Positions 49,741 to 59,036 of a stretch of DNA of 64,000 nucleotides are shown piece after piece. Location of the stretch: IMG/VR virus record IMGVR_UViG_3300033141_004852, positions 28,604 to 92,603 of that record; one strand, written 5' to 3'. A model generated the notes under the pieces. It saw nothing but the letters and a program-made list of their open reading frames with translations. It was not told the DNA's origin and did not search any database. The translations under genes and the position numbers were made by a program. Position 1 is the stretch's first letter. Every line of letters starts with the position of its first letter. The DNA comes from a virus.

Positions 49741-50796
49741 ATGCCTGTTCACGCGACGAGGCCGCGTTCTATGCGGCCGCAGGGAAAGTACCGTCTCGTA
49801 CTCCCCAAACCGGGGGAGCAGCGACGCATCCGCATCCTGACGAACATCATGCCCGATGGGCCGTATGGGACTATCCCATCCTACTCCGAGCACCGAGTGC
49901 CGAATCCGCAGCCCGGGCGATCCTGGCCGGTATCGGTCCCGTGTATCGAGGAGCGGCTACCGGGGCAATGTCGGCGGATTGCTCTGCCGGGTGGGGGTTG
50001 CCTCCACGACTACGAGGTCCGTGACCGGCCGGTCGTAGTCGTGTGGGACTACGAGCAAAACACCCCCGCAATTCTGGATCTGCGTTGGTCCATGTTCACC
50101 ACAATCATCCGCTGCTCGGAGATGAAGGAGTGGGGCGATCCCCGCAACTACGACTTCATCATCACGTGTGGAGTCAAGGCGGGGACAACGAATCAGCCTG
50201 AGCGTCTGCTGCAGGCCGTTCCCGCCCAACCGGCGGACCCTGCATGGTGGGCGCAAATCGAGCAGATACTGCCTCAGTACGAAGCCCACATGGACCCGGA
50301 CGTGACCGCGGAGGAAATCGCAGCGTTCCTCCAGGGGCAGGTGCTCCCCGAGGGAGCGGCACTCCCCGCACCAGCGGGTGCTCCCCCGACTACTGCGGGT
50401 GGGGTTGTTGTGCCCCCGGCTCCAGTAGCGAGCCCTGCCAACCCTCCGGCGGGTCCGGCTGCTCCCGTGGTCGCCCCGCCGCCGACTGTCCCTAACGCAG
50501 TGCCGCCCGCGGCCCCAGCTGCCCCGGGTCCTGTCAGCCCCCCTACGGCGCCTGTAGCGCCGCCGGGAGCCCCTGAGGCTCCCCCGACTCCTAGCGCGGC
50601 ACCGAGCGCGGCTCCAGCAGCCCCTACGGCGCCCGCTGCCCCCTCTGTACCGGGATCGGAGTTGCCGGGTCCGACTGCCGCTCCGGCAGCACCGGCGGCT
50701 CCTGCGCCTGCTGCACCAACGGCGCCTGCTCCGGCGCCTGCTGCTCCCACAACGGCGGTTCCCGCCCCTGACGGCATTCCGCCTACGTGGCAGTAG
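49741..50796 (+). CDS. Candidate single-stranded DNA-binding protein (gp32-like)
   Basis: 351 residues from ATG 49741 (GAGGAG upstream). Residues 20-165: RIRILTNIMPDGPYG...WPVSVPCIEE...DYEVRDRPVVVVWDYEQNTPAILDLRWSMF...NYDFIITCGVKAG, the layout of phage gp32-like SSBs (OB-fold with Cys/His insert). The last 150 residues are an Ala/Pro tail ending GIPPTWQ rather than acidic. Just upstream of recA. Confidence 0.6.
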   Translation: MPVHATRPRSMRPQGKYRLVLPKPGEQRRIRILTNIMPDGPYGTIPSYSEHRVPNPQPGRSWPVSVPCIEERLPGQCRRIALPGGGCLHDYEVRDRPVVVVWDYEQNTPAILDLRWSMFTTIIRCSEMKEWGDPRNYDFIITCGVKAGTTNQPERLLQAVPAQPADPAWWAQIEQILPQYEAHMDPDVTAEEIAAFLQGQVLPEGAALPAPAGAPPTTAGGVVVPPAPVASPANPPAGPAAPVVAPPPTVPNAVPPAAPAAPGPVSPPTAPVAPPGAPEAPPTPSAAPSAAPAAPTAPAAPSVPGSELPGPTAAPAAPAAPAPAAPTAPAPAPAAPTTAVPAPDGIPPTWQ

Positions 50797-50811
50797 CACG
50801 GACTCCCTCGT

Positions 50812-50862
50812 GGGGTGGAGGCAGCAAGCGGTTCCGGTCGCCCCCCGCACTGCCTCCACCCC
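50812..50862 (+). terminator. Perfect 13-base hairpin between SSB and recA genes
   Basis: GGGGTGGAGGCAG (50812-50824) pairs with CTGCCTCCACCCC (50850-50862). No T-run; followed at once by the recA ribosome site, so an attenuator or mRNA stabiliser. Confidence 0.55.
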
Positions 50863-50880
50863 CGTTGAAAGGGGTACTCT

Positions 50881-51984
50881 ATGCGAAAATCATCGACGCA
50901 GAAGAAGTTTCTTGGGAATCCCATCAATCTACTAATGGACGAAGAGATTGAGGGTCCCCGCGTCATCAGCACGGGGAACTTTGATCTCGACTACCGCATC
51001 TTGACTATCGGTGGTGTCCCGCGAGGCATCATTACCGAGTTCTTCGGCGCCGAGCAGTCGGGGAAGAGTACCCTTGCTCTGAGTGTCATCGCCAACGCAC
51101 AGCGTGCCGGGCTCCGATGTGCTCTGTTGGAGACGGAGACCTTCGTTCGCACCCCCGAGGGGAAGAAGTGGGCCAAGGCGCTCGGGGTAAACCTAGCCCC
51201 CGAGTGGTTGACGTACTGGAACGAAGTCGGACCGGCGGAGTCATTGCTGCGGGGACTCCTCGATGTGATGAAGTCGGGAGAATACGGGGTCGTGGTGTTG
51301 GATTCGCTACCCTTCCTGCGAACTCAGAGTCAAATGGACGCCTATGGGGGAAGAGACGCCGACAGTCAAGGCCGAATAGCAGACCTCGCCAATACTCTTA
51401 CTTTCTTCGCTCCTGCATTGGCGTTGGAAGCCTACAACAACCAAGTGGCATTCATCGTGACGAATCAAGTGCGGGTTAGCATCACACCCGCGTCGCCGAT
51501 GGAGGCGCGCATGAGCGCGATGACAAAGGCGGCGAGGGGTACAATCCGCACCCCCGGTGGGCGAGCCTGGCGCCACGCGTGCTCTCTGCGGTTGTTCTTC
51601 CAACGCACGGGGGCACTCTTCGAGGGCGACGAACTCGTGGGTACGCAGGCGGAGGCTCTGCTTGTGAAATCCCGAGTCTCACCCCCACTCCGGCGAACGG
51701 GGAAGGATTGCCCGGAGATTCGCTTCTACTTCGATGGGCGGGTAATGGACGAGCCCGCGACTTTGTTGGATTACGCGCTCGCATACCAGCTGATTCAGCA
51801 GAAAGGTGCACATTACTTCCTCCCCGACGGCCAGCGTTTCCACGGGCGAGATGCACTCCGCGCGGCCTGCGACAACCCGACGTTCTTAGATTGGCTACGA
51901 GAGGCGACGTTGGCAATTGCCCGCGCGAACCCCAGTGGGGAAATGCAAGCCGTAGCCGCCGAGGAAGATCAGGTAGTGACATGA
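50881..51984 (+). CDS. RecA/UvsX-like recombinase
   Basis: 367 residues, AAAGGGG upstream. FFGAEQSGKSTLAL (P-loop near 54-66), LLETETF (Walker A-linked Glu), YGVVVLDSLPFL (Walker B near 138), VTNQVRVSI with loop 2 region, then TPGGRAWRHACSLRL. Lacks the N-terminal polymerisation helix of long RecA, and has a C-terminal extension. Catalyses strand exchange. Confidence 0.85.
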   Translation: MRKSSTQKKFLGNPINLLMDEEIEGPRVISTGNFDLDYRILTIGGVPRGIITEFFGAEQSGKSTLALSVIANAQRAGLRCALLETETFVRTPEGKKWAKALGVNLAPEWLTYWNEVGPAESLLRGLLDVMKSGEYGVVVLDSLPFLRTQSQMDAYGGRDADSQGRIADLANTLTFFAPALALEAYNNQVAFIVTNQVRVSITPASPMEARMSAMTKAARGTIRTPGGRAWRHACSLRLFFQRTGALFEGDELVGTQAEALLVKSRVSPPLRRTGKDCPEIRFYFDGRVMDEPATLLDYALAYQLIQQKGAHYFLPDGQRFHGRDALRAACDNPTFLDWLREATLAIARANPSGEMQAVAAEEDQVVT

Positions 51985-52727
51985 GTACGCCGCCGGAGTT
52001 TCTCCAGGATATAGTCCAGCGTGGAATCACGTATCGGGAAGTCATCCTTACCTTGCCCGAGGCACACGAGGATGGGCAGCGACTCCTCGCTTTCTTCCAC
52101 ACGCGGGGAATCACCTCCGACCAGATTTCCCGCTGGGGGTTGGGAATGCTTCCCCCCGAGTGGGCAGGTGAGCACTGTGCTGCCCTCAACCAACGACTTC
52201 TGATTCCCATCCGGGACGCTCACTACAACCTAGTGAGTGTCAGCGGACGGGCACTTTTCCCCGCCCAGGAACCGAAGTTCTGGCACTTCCCCTTCAACAA
52301 GCGTCATGTACTGTGGGGGTTGGGTCACCTAGCAACGCGCATCGAGGAGATGAACTTCGCCTTCCTCGTCGAGAGTTACTTCGACGTACTTGCACTGGAA
52401 CGATGTGGGTTCCCCGCGGTGGCGTTCATGGGGAGTTCACTCGCGATTGACCAGGCTGCACTGTTGGCGCGATATACCCAGCGGGTCTGTTACATCGCCC
52501 ACCGCGACAAAGCCGACCCCGGGGTTGTTGAGCGTCAAGTCCTCCACCCTCTGCGTAGAATGGGGATGAAGGCGGTGTGGGTGACGGTATCCCACGGGTC
52601 GGACTTCGACGAATACTACCGACTAGGCGGGCACGAGCACGCGGTAGCCAGCGCCCATGAAGCCTTTCGGTTACTCCAACCGCGTGCACCCACCCCGTGG
52701 AAACATCGTGTGAGAAAATATGCCTAA
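51981..52727 (+). CDS. DnaG-type primase core (TOPRIM), metal site altered
   Basis: 248 residues from ATG 51981 (ATGA overlap with recA). LNQRLLIPIRDAHYNLVSVSGRAL...PKFWHFPF matches the DnaG core; FLVESYFDVLALERCGFPAVAFMGSS matches TOPRIM (VEGYFD...), keeping the Glu. The DGD metal motif reads HRD (IAHRDKADPG), so its first Asp is missing. Zinc domain is encoded at 43545. It could still be active, or be a helicase/primer partner. Confidence 0.75.
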   Translation: MSTPPEFLQDIVQRGITYREVILTLPEAHEDGQRLLAFFHTRGITSDQISRWGLGMLPPEWAGEHCAALNQRLLIPIRDAHYNLVSVSGRALFPAQEPKFWHFPFNKRHVLWGLGHLATRIEEMNFAFLVESYFDVLALERCGFPAVAFMGSSLAIDQAALLARYTQRVCYIAHRDKADPGVVERQVLHPLRRMGMKAVWVTVSHGSDFDEYYRLGGHEHAVASAHEAFRLLQPRAPTPWKHRVRKYA

Positions 52728-53706
52728 GATCACCCGTATCGAGCTCACGAATGTGCAGGCACACGCCCACACGACGCTGGAGCCAGCGCCGGGGCTTACG
52801 TATCTGGTCGGCCCCACCAACGTGGGCAAGTCCGCTATCGTACGTGCTCTCCGCTGGTGTCTGGATGGGGGTGATGGATGGCTTGTCCTCCGACGCCGAG
52901 GACAGGAGGAAATCCAGGTCACGGTAGTCTTCGACAACGGATGGACGATTACCAGGCGGCGGGCGGAGTATGAAAACGTCTACGAGGTCACGGAGCCCAA
53001 CGGTAAGAAACACGTATTCGACAAAGTGGGGCGGGAAGTACCGGAGTTAGTCAGGAAGGTCACCGGCTTCCGCTCTGTGGTGTTGGATCGGGAGCCGTAT
53101 TTCCTGAATATCCTCCGCCAGCATGATCCCCTGTTCCTCATTACGGAGAGTCCCGTAAGTGTTCACCGGCAACTTTCGCGGTTAGTGGACACGGATATTC
53201 TGGAGGAGGCTAGCCGCGTTGCTCAATCCGACGCGAGAAAAGCCGATACGGAAATCCGCTATCTCTCCAATGAGATCGCCAAGTGCAGAGACCGCCTGAA
53301 GGACCTCGCGTGGCTAGACGCCACGGAGGAGATACTACCTACGCTGGAGACACACCTTGCGAAGCTGAAGACTCTGACCGCGCAGGCAACGGAGATGGAC
53401 CGGCTGCTGACGCGCCTGGTCCTCTATCAGCAACGTCAGCAAGCCTACGATGTGGATAGGCAGCGTGCGGGGAACATCGACGCCGCTGCCGCCGAGCGAA
53501 GCCTGCAACAGTGGGAACAGGCTACACAGCGTTTGCAGCAGATTCTCATCTACCAACAGCGAGCACAGACCATCCAACAACGGCAGGCGGCGACCTCCCG
53601 CGAGATCGCTAATATACAAGCACGTGCAGAGCAAGCGCGCGCCCTCCTAGCCCAAGTGCGGACTTGTCCTACCTGCGGACAGCCTGTCTCGCCGGAGGCA
53701 TTGTGA
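52720..53706 (+). CDS. SbcC/Rad50 N-terminal half, ending at the zinc hook
   Basis: 328 residues, 8-base overlap with the primase core. GPTNVGKSA (P-loop 31-39), Q/R-rich first lobe, then one long coiled-coil arm (about 180-318) and CPTCGQP at 319-325 just before the stop. In SbcC the CxxC hook sits mid-arm between two coiled coils; here translation stops there. The other half is at 54914. Confidence 0.8.
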   Translation: MPKITRIELTNVQAHAHTTLEPAPGLTYLVGPTNVGKSAIVRALRWCLDGGDGWLVLRRRGQEEIQVTVVFDNGWTITRRRAEYENVYEVTEPNGKKHVFDKVGREVPELVRKVTGFRSVVLDREPYFLNILRQHDPLFLITESPVSVHRQLSRLVDTDILEEASRVAQSDARKADTEIRYLSNEIAKCRDRLKDLAWLDATEEILPTLETHLAKLKTLTAQATEMDRLLTRLVLYQQRQQAYDVDRQRAGNIDAAAAERSLQQWEQATQRLQQILIYQQRAQTIQQRQAATSREIANIQARAEQARALLAQVRTCPTCGQPVSPEAL

Positions 53707-54677
53707 TGGCGAAGTTCATCTACATCACGGATATACACGCCCGCCTCCGAGCCCCCGCCGGCCGCAGTGATCCCGACTTCCTGGAGACAGTAGACCAGAA
53801 ACTCTGGAGCATTCTCTCCTGGGGGATGCAAAATGGCGTCGACGCCGTGCTCTGTGGGGGAGACATCACCGACCATCCACTACCAGGATACCGGGTGCTG
53901 GCGATGCTCGCGAAGTTGATTCACTACAGCGAGATCCCCTGGTACGTTTGCCTCGGACAGCATGATGTCTTCGGCTACAACGTAGAGCAGCACGAGACCA
54001 TCGCCGCCCGTTTGTTGGAGACCACGATGCCGAAGCACTTTCACATTCTCCCCGACGGTTGGGCGGGGGAGGTACTTGATGATTTTGGGGTCCGTATCGC
54101 GGGGCTGCATGTCCGCTCCGACGGCCCCGACAAACTCCCCGAGGCTCTGAAATCGCTAGCGGGGAAGGCCGACATCGTGATAGCACATGTGATGGTGACG
54201 CCCAAATCCGCCATCTACCACCATATCGCGCTCGCGGACGTGCCCGCGGCGGTTCCCCTGCTTCTCCTGGGGGATTACCATCCAGGGTTCTACTGGCGGG
54301 GACAAATGGAGAATGGGCAACCGGCGACGATCCTCAACCCGGGGGCACTACTGCGTATGTCTCGAAGCCCCAGCGATATGGAGCGGGAACCCCGGTTCGT
54401 AGTTATCGATACCGACCATCTCGACCAGCCGCAGTTCATGCGGCCGGCGTTTCGGACAGACATTTGGCAAGCCGATCCCGACACGACGGCGTTGGAGAAG
54501 CAACGGTTACAGCAGTTCGTGACCGAACTCTCCACCTTGAGCACTACCGCCCCCAGTTATCAGGGGGTGGAGGAACTCCTACGCGTGGCGGCGAAGATGG
54601 TAGATGCTCGCCAGGAGGTAGTGGATTACGCGCTACAACTAACGAGAAAATGTCTTCAGGAGGCAGGTCGTGAGTAA
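53706..54677 (+). CDS. SbcD/Mre11-like nuclease
   Basis: 323 residues from ATG 53706 (one-base overlap). Phosphoesterase motifs: ITDIHAR (near 8), CGGDITD (near 50), LGQHDVF (near 84), IAHVMV (near 161), LGDYHPG (near 195). The third motif is GQHD where the family has GN(H)[DE], so the Asn metal ligand is changed to Gln. C-terminal capping region helical. Forms the nuclease of the SbcCD complex. Confidence 0.82.
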   Translation: MAKFIYITDIHARLRAPAGRSDPDFLETVDQKLWSILSWGMQNGVDAVLCGGDITDHPLPGYRVLAMLAKLIHYSEIPWYVCLGQHDVFGYNVEQHETIAARLLETTMPKHFHILPDGWAGEVLDDFGVRIAGLHVRSDGPDKLPEALKSLAGKADIVIAHVMVTPKSAIYHHIALADVPAAVPLLLLGDYHPGFYWRGQMENGQPATILNPGALLRMSRSPSDMEREPRFVVIDTDHLDQPQFMRPAFRTDIWQADPDTTALEKQRLQQFVTELSTLSTTAPSYQGVEELLRVAAKMVDARQEVVDYALQLTRKCLQEAGRE

Positions 54678-54933
54678 TATTACCGCTGCACAATTCCAGG
54701 AAGCCCGCCGACAACTGGCGGAGGCACGCGAGACCCAGGCACGTCTGACAGCTACTCACGCGAGTTTACAGGAGGAGTATCAGCGCCTGGAGCAAGAGTG
54801 TCAGCAAACACTCGGGTGCTCCCTGGCCGAACTCGTGCAGAAGCGACAGGAAATCGAGGCTCAAATCACCCAAGCGCGAGCGGAGTTCTACGCTGCGCTG
54901 GGAAAGGTGCCCAATGCTTCCGCAACAATCTGA
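54670..54933 (+). CDS. Small coiled-coil protein inside the sbc operon
   Basis: 87 residues from GTG 54670 (AGGAGGCAGG upstream). Continuous heptads (QEARRQLAEARETQARL...QKRQEIEAQITQARAEF). It lies between sbcD and the second SbcC half and overlaps both, so it may supply part of the missing arm. Confidence 0.65.
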   Translation: MSNITAAQFQEARRQLAEARETQARLTATHASLQEEYQRLEQECQQTLGCSLAELVQKRQEIEAQITQARAEFYAALGKVPNASATI

Positions 54934-55555
54934 CGAGGAGCGAGCCCTGGTTGAGTTGCGGACCCGCGTCACATCCGCTCAGGGGAAGCGGGATCTCCTG
55001 CAATCACAACTGCGGGATCTACTCTCGCGGCGGGACGCCGCAAAGGGACGCGCTCACTTAGCGAAGGAGGCTGCGGCGCTACTACACCAGGCTACCTCGG
55101 CAGCGCGCACCCAACTCCAACGCCTGGTGGAGCCGTTGATGTCGGAGGCGCTCCAACAACTCCTCGGCGGGCAAGCGCGGTTCCACCTGCGCTTCGGCAC
55201 CAGTGCCGGTAAGGTAATAGCACGGTTGGTCACGATCACGGATAAGGGGTTGGAGGTCGAGGGGATCGATAGCTTCGGCGGCGGAGTCGCCGACCTGGAA
55301 TCGATGCTGTTCCGGCTAATCTTCATCGCGCGGTTGGGGCTGCCACGGGTTGTCATCCTCGATGAGCCGTTTCGGAACATCCACGGCCACGGGGCACTGG
55401 AAACTATCGCCGACTTCCTCCGCACTCTCGTCGACGAGCTCGGGTATCAGATTATCGTCGTGACGGGGGACGAAGACGTATCGGCGTCGGCTGCCGATGC
55501 CATCTTTCAGGTAGCACCCGACGACGCGGGCGCGGATGTTCAGCGCGTCCGCTGA
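54914..55555 (+). CDS. SbcC/Rad50 C-terminal half
   Basis: 213 residues. A short coiled coil (to about 60), the ABC signature DSFGGGVADLESMLFRL near 120 and Walker B VVILDEPFRNI near 150, then D-loop and IIVVTGDED. No CxxC in it, so it cannot make the usual intramolecular hook with the N-terminal half. Confidence 0.8.
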   Translation: MLPQQSDEERALVELRTRVTSAQGKRDLLQSQLRDLLSRRDAAKGRAHLAKEAAALLHQATSAARTQLQRLVEPLMSEALQQLLGGQARFHLRFGTSAGKVIARLVTITDKGLEVEGIDSFGGGVADLESMLFRLIFIARLGLPRVVILDEPFRNIHGHGALETIADFLRTLVDELGYQIIVVTGDEDVSASAADAIFQVAPDDAGADVQRVR

Positions 55556-55567
55556 AGGAGAGAATCA

Positions 55568-56431
55568 ATGGCTGCGAGAATCGCTGTATGTGTACTCAAC
55601 TGGAATCGCCTGGAGATGCTCCAACGCTGCGTACGCAGTATCTTGGATGTAGATGCGGGAGCGGAGTTCGATCTAATCATCAACGACGTCGGTTCCACCG
55701 ATGATGTGCGGGAGGCGATCTACCGCGAGTACCGCCACGTCGCCCAACTCGTCTTCGATCCCCCGAGTGCCGAGGGACCGCCAACCCGAGGCTACGCGGA
55801 GTCTGTGAATCGCGTGCTACGACTGGCGTTCTCAGACAAGCATACAGAGTTCGCTTTCCCCCTCAACAACGACAACACCGTGACCCCGGGGTGGTTGGTG
55901 GGGTGTCTCCAGCGCTTCATCCGCGACCGCGAGATCGGACACGTGGGACCGATGGTCCTCTATGGCCCAAGCTGGCCGGAGAAGTATGGCTACGTCCAAA
56001 GTGCGGGGGCCTGCTTCGTGGAGGAACCGCAGCACGGTTGGGTGACGAAGAGTTACTACGAAGGTAGACCCTCCGACTACCCCGCGGTGCTGGAGGAGTA
56101 CGATGCTTGGTACACGGGGTTCGGTATGTACCGCCGCGATTTATTCGAGGAGCTTGGTGGTTTGTCGGAGGATTACCCCCCGATCTACTTCGACGACGCG
56201 GATTGGGGGCTTCGTGTATGGGCAAATCAGTACCGTGTCGCCTACACTCCCCACTCGATCATCTTCCACGACCACCCACCCGCGTTCCACGAAGATCCCA
56301 CCCGACAGCATCATATCACTACCAATGCGGGCGCGGGGAGGAATCGAGCACTGTTCCTCGAACGGTGGCAAGGTTTCCTCCGCAACGAAGATGGGATTCT
56401 TCCCCCAATTCCTGAAGGAGCACTGCGATGA
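55568..56431 (+). CDS. Glycosyltransferase family 2
   Basis: 287 residues, AAGGAG upstream. AVCVLNWNRLEMLQRCVRSIL, NDVGSTDDVRE, FPLNNDNTVTPGWL (DxD-like NND) and FDDADWGLRVWANQYRVAYTP are GT2/GT-A hallmarks. First gene of the glycan cassette. Confidence 0.8.
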   Translation: MAARIAVCVLNWNRLEMLQRCVRSILDVDAGAEFDLIINDVGSTDDVREAIYREYRHVAQLVFDPPSAEGPPTRGYAESVNRVLRLAFSDKHTEFAFPLNNDNTVTPGWLVGCLQRFIRDREIGHVGPMVLYGPSWPEKYGYVQSAGACFVEEPQHGWVTKSYYEGRPSDYPAVLEEYDAWYTGFGMYRRDLFEELGGLSEDYPPIYFDDADWGLRVWANQYRVAYTPHSIIFHDHPPAFHEDPTRQHHITTNAGAGRNRALFLERWQGFLRNEDGILPPIPEGALR

Positions 56432-57216
56432 CACTCACACACGAATACTGGGAGACGATCGCCCAGAAGAATCAGCGGCTGGCAAGGCTCGCGGAGACGG
56501 GAGACCTCGGAGGCCTACGCCGAGCCATCGAGACCGAGGGTGGTAGCTGGCATGTGTCCGCCGAGGTTGGAACCCCCTTCAACTTCTATCTCCGCCATTG
56601 TGCGGCGGCGTGGCATCAGTGGTGCCCCAATGAGATCCAGGAGTTCCGGGAGTTGTTCAACCGTGTAGAGCCTCAACCGCACAGCATTCTCGATCTGGGA
56701 TTCGGTTATGGGCATATCTTGTTGGACTTGATGCAGACAGCCCAAGCTACCGATCCCAGCATTATCCGTCGATTGGTGGGTGTCGACTTAGCTCCACAGG
56801 CGAAGGAAAAACTCCAGCAGCAAATCAACGAGGCGTCCTTTATCCCTGTAGTCACCCCCGAGCTCCACACTGCCAACGCCTGCACAGTTCGGTTGGACGA
56901 GAAGTTCGACCTCGTACTTGCTATGCAGATCATCGAGCACCTCTCGCCCCAACAGGGGCAGGCGTTGCTAAAGACAGCGTGGGCGCATACACCACCCTCG
57001 GGTACTCTCATATTGAGCACCCGCCTCAATGAGAACCTGGGTCACGCTCTGGTACAATGTCCTGGGTGTGAGCACGTCTTCCACCCAGCTGGGCACGTCC
57101 GTAGTTTCTCGGAAGTTCTGTTGCGGGCGGAGTTGCTCATCGCCGGATGGTGGGTTGTTCATACTCATATTACCCCAGGAGTCATTCGAGTCCTATGTCG
57201 AAAACTTCAATCGTAG
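56428..57216 (+). CDS. SAM-dependent methyltransferase (class I)
   Basis: 262 residues, ATGA overlap. ILDLGFGYGHILLDL (motif I), VGVDLAP, FDLVLAMQIIEHLSP are class I methyltransferase signatures. Substrate probably a sugar or lipid-linked sugar given its neighbours. Confidence 0.8.
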   Translation: MTLTHEYWETIAQKNQRLARLAETGDLGGLRRAIETEGGSWHVSAEVGTPFNFYLRHCAAAWHQWCPNEIQEFRELFNRVEPQPHSILDLGFGYGHILLDLMQTAQATDPSIIRRLVGVDLAPQAKEKLQQQINEASFIPVVTPELHTANACTVRLDEKFDLVLAMQIIEHLSPQQGQALLKTAWAHTPPSGTLILSTRLNENLGHALVQCPGCEHVFHPAGHVRSFSEVLLRAELLIAGWWVVHTHITPGVIRVLCRKLQS

Positions 57217-58142
57217 CGTTAGTCCTAGAGAGTATGGAGCCGGGGAATCTCCACACCGGCATCTACTGGGGCCTCCGCGATTGCGGGGTGCCCGTGTACC
57301 CAATTGTGCTTCCACGCGATGATGGGCAACATCAGGAATGGCGGTCGCGGTTGCTTCGGCGTCTATTGCGACAGTTACCAACGCGCTTCATAATTACGGT
57401 CGGTCCCAACGACCACTTGGAGGAGCAGGCATTCGATTTCCCTGGCACTTACATCGTCTCCATCCAAGTCGACGACCCGTGGGCACTGGACCATAAGCGT
57501 CTTCATCTACCTATAGGGTGCCGAGAGATACTCACGTCCTGCCCCGCGGATACGATGCCAGAACGCTATCGATGTTGGGCAGGTAATTCCGATCTGCGCG
57601 TGCACTATCTACGCTTCGGGGTGGATCTGCGCGTTTTCCGCCCTATGCCCGTAGGTCCCCCAGAATATCGAGGATTGTTCATTGGCACCGCTTATCACCA
57701 AAGACGGCAAATGGTGGAGGTACTCCAGCGTCGGGGAGTTCCCATTCAATGCTTAGGGCCGGGGAATAGTCCGGCGTGGGATAACAAACGCTTACCAGCT
57801 TGGGAAATCCCTCTCTATTACTCGCTGGCGGATGTGTGCATTTCTTTCTCTGATCAACCGGATGGAGTCGTAAGCCAGAAGATCCGCCCCTACGAAATCG
57901 CCGCCTCGGGAGGGGGCTGCCTTCTCGTTCAACGAGAGCCGACCGCCTGCGCGGAGTTCGACGAGGAGACGGCGGTCTTCTTCGATACCGTGCAGGAGTT
58001 ACAGGACCGACTTCAGTCGCTACTTGACGATCCCCCACGCCGCCAACGACTCACCCAATCCGCACTGAAACTAGCTCGGGCAAAGTTCTCCTGGGAGTCT
58101 CGCTTGCGCCCCCACGTCGAGCGCTGGAAGGAGATCTGGTAA
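57195..58142 (+). CDS. Glycosyltransferase (CgeB/YkvP-like, GT-B)
   Basis: 315 residues from ATG 57195. RGLFIGTAYHQRRQMVEVL and SDQPDGVVSQKIRPYEIAASGGGCLLV...FFDTVQELQDRLQSLLDDPPRRQRL match the CgeB-type C-terminal domain. Confidence 0.8.
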   Translation: MSKTSIVALVLESMEPGNLHTGIYWGLRDCGVPVYPIVLPRDDGQHQEWRSRLLRRLLRQLPTRFIITVGPNDHLEEQAFDFPGTYIVSIQVDDPWALDHKRLHLPIGCREILTSCPADTMPERYRCWAGNSDLRVHYLRFGVDLRVFRPMPVGPPEYRGLFIGTAYHQRRQMVEVLQRRGVPIQCLGPGNSPAWDNKRLPAWEIPLYYSLADVCISFSDQPDGVVSQKIRPYEIAASGGGCLLVQREPTACAEFDEETAVFFDTVQELQDRLQSLLDDPPRRQRLTQSALKLARAKFSWESRLRPHVERWKEIW

Positions 58143-59035
58143 TGCGTATCATCATGCGGTCGCACCATTTCCCTCTACCCCAGGATAGCATCCCCCACGG
58201 GGGAGTGCAGGAGCATATCTTCCAGGTCACGCGGGTTCTCCGCGACCGCGGGCACACCGTCGAGTGGTACTACCCCCACCAACACCCCCATACTCCCGGC
58301 GATCTGGAGGTGACCCACGACTACTCCGCCTGGGATTGGAAGCAGCATGACGCCCCGCGGACCCTGGTAGTATTCCACGGATGGGAGGGGAAGAGTCCCC
58401 CCGACCCAGCGGTCGTTGCCGAGCGGCAACAGATTTCCCACGCGGCAGATGAGACCATCGCCGTCGGGGAGTTCATTCCCCGTTGGTATGGGGGAAAGAT
58501 CGACCACGTCATCTGGGGTGGGGTAGAAATCCCCGAGAGGATTCCCACACCTATACCCGGTCGCGCTGTATGGGTGGGGAGATTGGCGCCGGATACGGGG
58601 GCTGTGTTGCTTATCCACCACGCGGTCTCCGCTGGATGGAAAGTCGATGTCCTCGGCGATGGCCCCCACGCGGAGAGCATCCGCACCTACCCCAACGTGA
58701 AGATGTGGGGATTTGTCCCCCAAGGCCTCGTGAGGGATGTAGTAGGTGAATCCACCATCGTCCTCGCGGCCGGATACTTGAGCATCCTCACTGGCTATGC
58801 CTACCAACGCCCTGTTTTCAGCATCATCCCCCCGGGGAATGAGGTCAAACGCGACTATCTGGAGCTGATGCCCCACCCGCCCACGATTATCGAGGGGCCA
58901 CAGTTGCTGGAGGAAATACTCCATACACAGTCATACACAACACCCTCGACTGAGGAGGCTATCCAACAGCGCTTCCAGTGGGCAACGCAACAAACCTGGG
59001 ATGCCGTTGCTGATCTATACGAGGATGCTGTCTAG
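58142..59035 (+). CDS. Glycosyltransferase (GT-B, family 4-like)
   Basis: 297 residues, overlap with the previous stop. PHGGVQEHIFQVTRVLRDRGHTVEWY, AVWVGRLAPDTG and AAGYLSILTGYAYQRPVFS outline a short GT4 fold. Confidence 0.75.
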   Translation: MRIIMRSHHFPLPQDSIPHGGVQEHIFQVTRVLRDRGHTVEWYYPHQHPHTPGDLEVTHDYSAWDWKQHDAPRTLVVFHGWEGKSPPDPAVVAERQQISHAADETIAVGEFIPRWYGGKIDHVIWGGVEIPERIPTPIPGRAVWVGRLAPDTGAVLLIHHAVSAGWKVDVLGDGPHAESIRTYPNVKMWGFVPQGLVRDVVGESTIVLAAGYLSILTGYAYQRPVFSIIPPGNEVKRDYLELMPHPPTIIEGPQLLEEILHTQSYTTPSTEEAIQQRFQWATQQTWDAVADLYEDAV

Positions 59036-59036
59036 G

